This document shows, one piece after another, positions 42,318-43,259 of a stretch of DNA of 43,259 bases. The position numbers and the translations under genes were made by a program. Every line of letters begins with the position of its first letter. Position 1 is the first letter of the stretch. Source of the DNA: Cryobacterium algoritolerans (lineage in GTDB: Bacteria > Actinomycetota > Actinomycetes > Actinomycetales > Microbacteriaceae); contig NZ_SOFP01000062.1 in NCBI RefSeq assembly GCF_004402785.1, forward strand, positions 1-43,259, in the 5' to 3' direction. The notes under the pieces are model-generated. The model was not told the DNA's origin, did no database searches, and saw only the letters and a list, made by a program, of their open reading frames with translations.

Positions 42318-42392
42318 TGGTGCCCCTGGAGGGATTCGAACCCCCAACCGTTTCCTTAGGACGGAACTGCTCTTCCGTTGAGCTACAGAGGC
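42318..42392 (-). tRNA. tRNA-Arg(CCT)
   Basis: Minus-strand cloverleaf: acceptor GCCTCTG/CAGGGGC, D arm GCTC/GAGC, anticodon loop GTCCTAA (anticodon CCT, codon AGG) on a stem with four good pairs and one G-A mismatch at 27-43, T arm GGGGG/CCCTC with TTCGAAT, and an encoded CCA (42318-42320). Its 3' 21 bp are repeated at 39650, marking it as the integration target of the adjacent island. Confidence 0.93.
42321..42341. repeat. Proximal att copy within tRNA-Arg
   Basis: The 21 bases shared with 39650-39670, here part of the intact tRNA gene. The island lies on the 3' side of the tRNA, as expected for tRNA-targeted integrases. Confidence 0.85.
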
Positions 42393-42426
42393 TGGCTTGA
42401 AAAGTTTAGCTGGTCCAGGCCGCAGG

Positions 42427-43259
42427 TCAGTTCGGCGGGTAGAGGAAAAGTGGGACCTCGCTGGCCGCAATCGTGCGCTTATGGTACGCATGGGTACGCA
42501 TCCAGTTGTATTCCTCCAGCACCACGGAACCGTCCCCACCCACCGATTGCACATAGGCCACGTGATTGTACGTGAACCAGGCGACCGCGCCCACGACGGG
42601 CGTCTTGCTGGTCGCCCAGCCATGGCTCGACCACGCATTGGCCCAGCTGCTCGCGTTTCCGCCGCCCGGCGTGAGTGTGCTCCAGGTCCACTTGAACGGT
42701 GCGCTCGTCGATCCGGCGTCGCGGTTGAGCCGCCACGCGACGAAGTCGACGCATTCGCGGTAGTAGTAGCTGAGCGGGGAGAGCCCGCCGCCCTGGGATT
42801 CGGTGCCCCGGTCGAACCAGGGGTAGTCGTCGCCCTCGGCGCGCACGCCGTAGACGGCGAAAGATGCGGCGGTCGCCCGGGCACTTGCAGCGGCCTTCTG
42901 CGCCGCGAGGGCGCGCTTGGCATCGGCTTCCTTCTGGGCGAGTTCTTCCTTGCTCGTGGCGGTGAAGCCATCTCTGGCCACGGTCACCGCCGAGGCGCCG
43001 GCCGCCACGGTCACGCCCTGGGCGCCGGCCTCGGCCAGCGAACGGGTGGATGCTGCGCCATGGTTCGCGCCGGCACCGGGAGAGAAGGCGTAGGCGGGAA
43101 GACCCGCGGTGAGGAACAGCCCGGGAATCGCCAGAAGTGTCACGGCGATCTTCAGTGGGCTGCGTCGGTTGGTGACCCGGGCGGGCCGAGGAGCGGGGCG
43201 CGCGGCCGGCGTGCGGGGCGCAATGGCGCGGCGGCCGGCGTGGGGCGCGCTGGCGGGGC
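42427..43259 (-). CDS. CHAP-domain secreted protein, 5' end beyond the window
   Basis: A peptidoglycan-hydrolase-like protein; the frame is still open at the right edge, so the start lies outside. The visible N-terminus is Arg/Ala/Pro-rich, then an export or membrane segment (LKIAVTLLAIPGLFLTAGLP), an Ala/Lys-rich helical stretch (EELAQKEADAKRALAAQKAA) and the CHAP domain with the catalytic Cys in YYYRECVDFVAWRLN and His in YNHVAYVQSVGG, ending LFLYPPN. CHAP enzymes cleave peptidoglycan amide bonds. The tRNA-Arg gene follows 34 bp downstream in the same direction. Confidence 0.87.
   Translation of the reverse strand, partial: PASAPHAGRRAIAPRTPAARPAPRPARVTNRRSPLKIAVTLLAIPGLFLTAGLPAYAFSPGAGANHGAASTRSLAEAGAQGVTVAAGASAVTVARDGFTATSKEELAQKEADAKRALAAQKAAASARATAASFAVYGVRAEGDDYPWFDRGTESQGGGLSPLSYYYRECVDFVAWRLNRDAGSTSAPFKWTWSTLTPGGGNASSWANAWSSHGWATSKTPVVGAVAWFTYNHVAYVQSVGGDGSVVLEEYNWMRTHAYHKRTIAASEVPLFLYPPN

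Overview
This is a high-GC actinobacterial chromosome segment, most likely from the family Microbacteriaceae (Cryobacterium/Leifsonia-like). The reasons are the GC-rich third codon positions, a DUF222/HNH nuclease remnant, GTG starts, the cyclo-ligase/FmdB/MscL gene order, and many genes with a TANNNT -10 box 6-7 nt before the start codon, which implies leaderless mRNAs. No phage structural genes, transposase or CRISPR array were seen.

Layout. 1-700: the 3' end of a DUF222/HNH nuclease gene put out of frame by six perfect 10-bp repeats, then 34-bp hairpin-forming repeats. 713-7728: housekeeping and metabolic genes (aldo/keto reductase, alpha/beta hydrolase, DUF4349 lipoprotein, acyl-CoA dehydrogenase, ThrE-type exporter, two small proteins, AlaX-like editing protein). 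7769-11387: a CoA-transferase A/B plus thiolase operon divergent from an IclR regulator, with two near-identical 19-bp operator candidates. 11417-17068: TetR regulator, tRNA-Ala(CGC), a membrane protein, GNAT, galU back-to-back with 5-formyl-THF cyclo-ligase, FmdB zinc ribbon, mscL. 17126-21162: a very large helicase-like protein with degenerate NTPase motifs and a C-terminal nuclease-like domain, probably frameshifted near its end. 21301-23335: adenine-deaminase-type enzyme and CorA.

23422-32191: the most interesting metabolic locus. A 1309-residue single-module membrane NRPS of the Pls/PosA (epsilon-poly-lysine synthetase-like) family sits with an M1 aminopeptidase, a 4'-phosphopantetheinyl transferase and a divergent MalT-type LuxR regulator. 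The transferase would load the carrier domain, the adenylation domain would activate one amino acid (the specificity residues contain an acidic position suited to a cationic side chain), and the membrane C-terminal half, which reads as three hexapeptide-repeat modules between six helices, would polymerise it. The aminopeptidase could trim or degrade the product.

32258-39563: DUF2306 operon ending in a truncated alcohol dehydrogenase, a TetR/SnoaL/NmrA divergent group with a shared palindrome, a secreted phosphodiesterase, a HAD phosphatase and a diacetyl reductase. 39650-42341: a decayed mini-island bounded by a 21-bp direct repeat of the tRNA-Arg(CCT) 3' end. It holds a fused toxin-antitoxin remnant, a homocysteine methyltransferase pseudogene with a ~10-bp deletion, a truncated antitoxin and unrecognised fragments, but no integrase. 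42427-43259: a CHAP-domain secreted protein running off the right edge.
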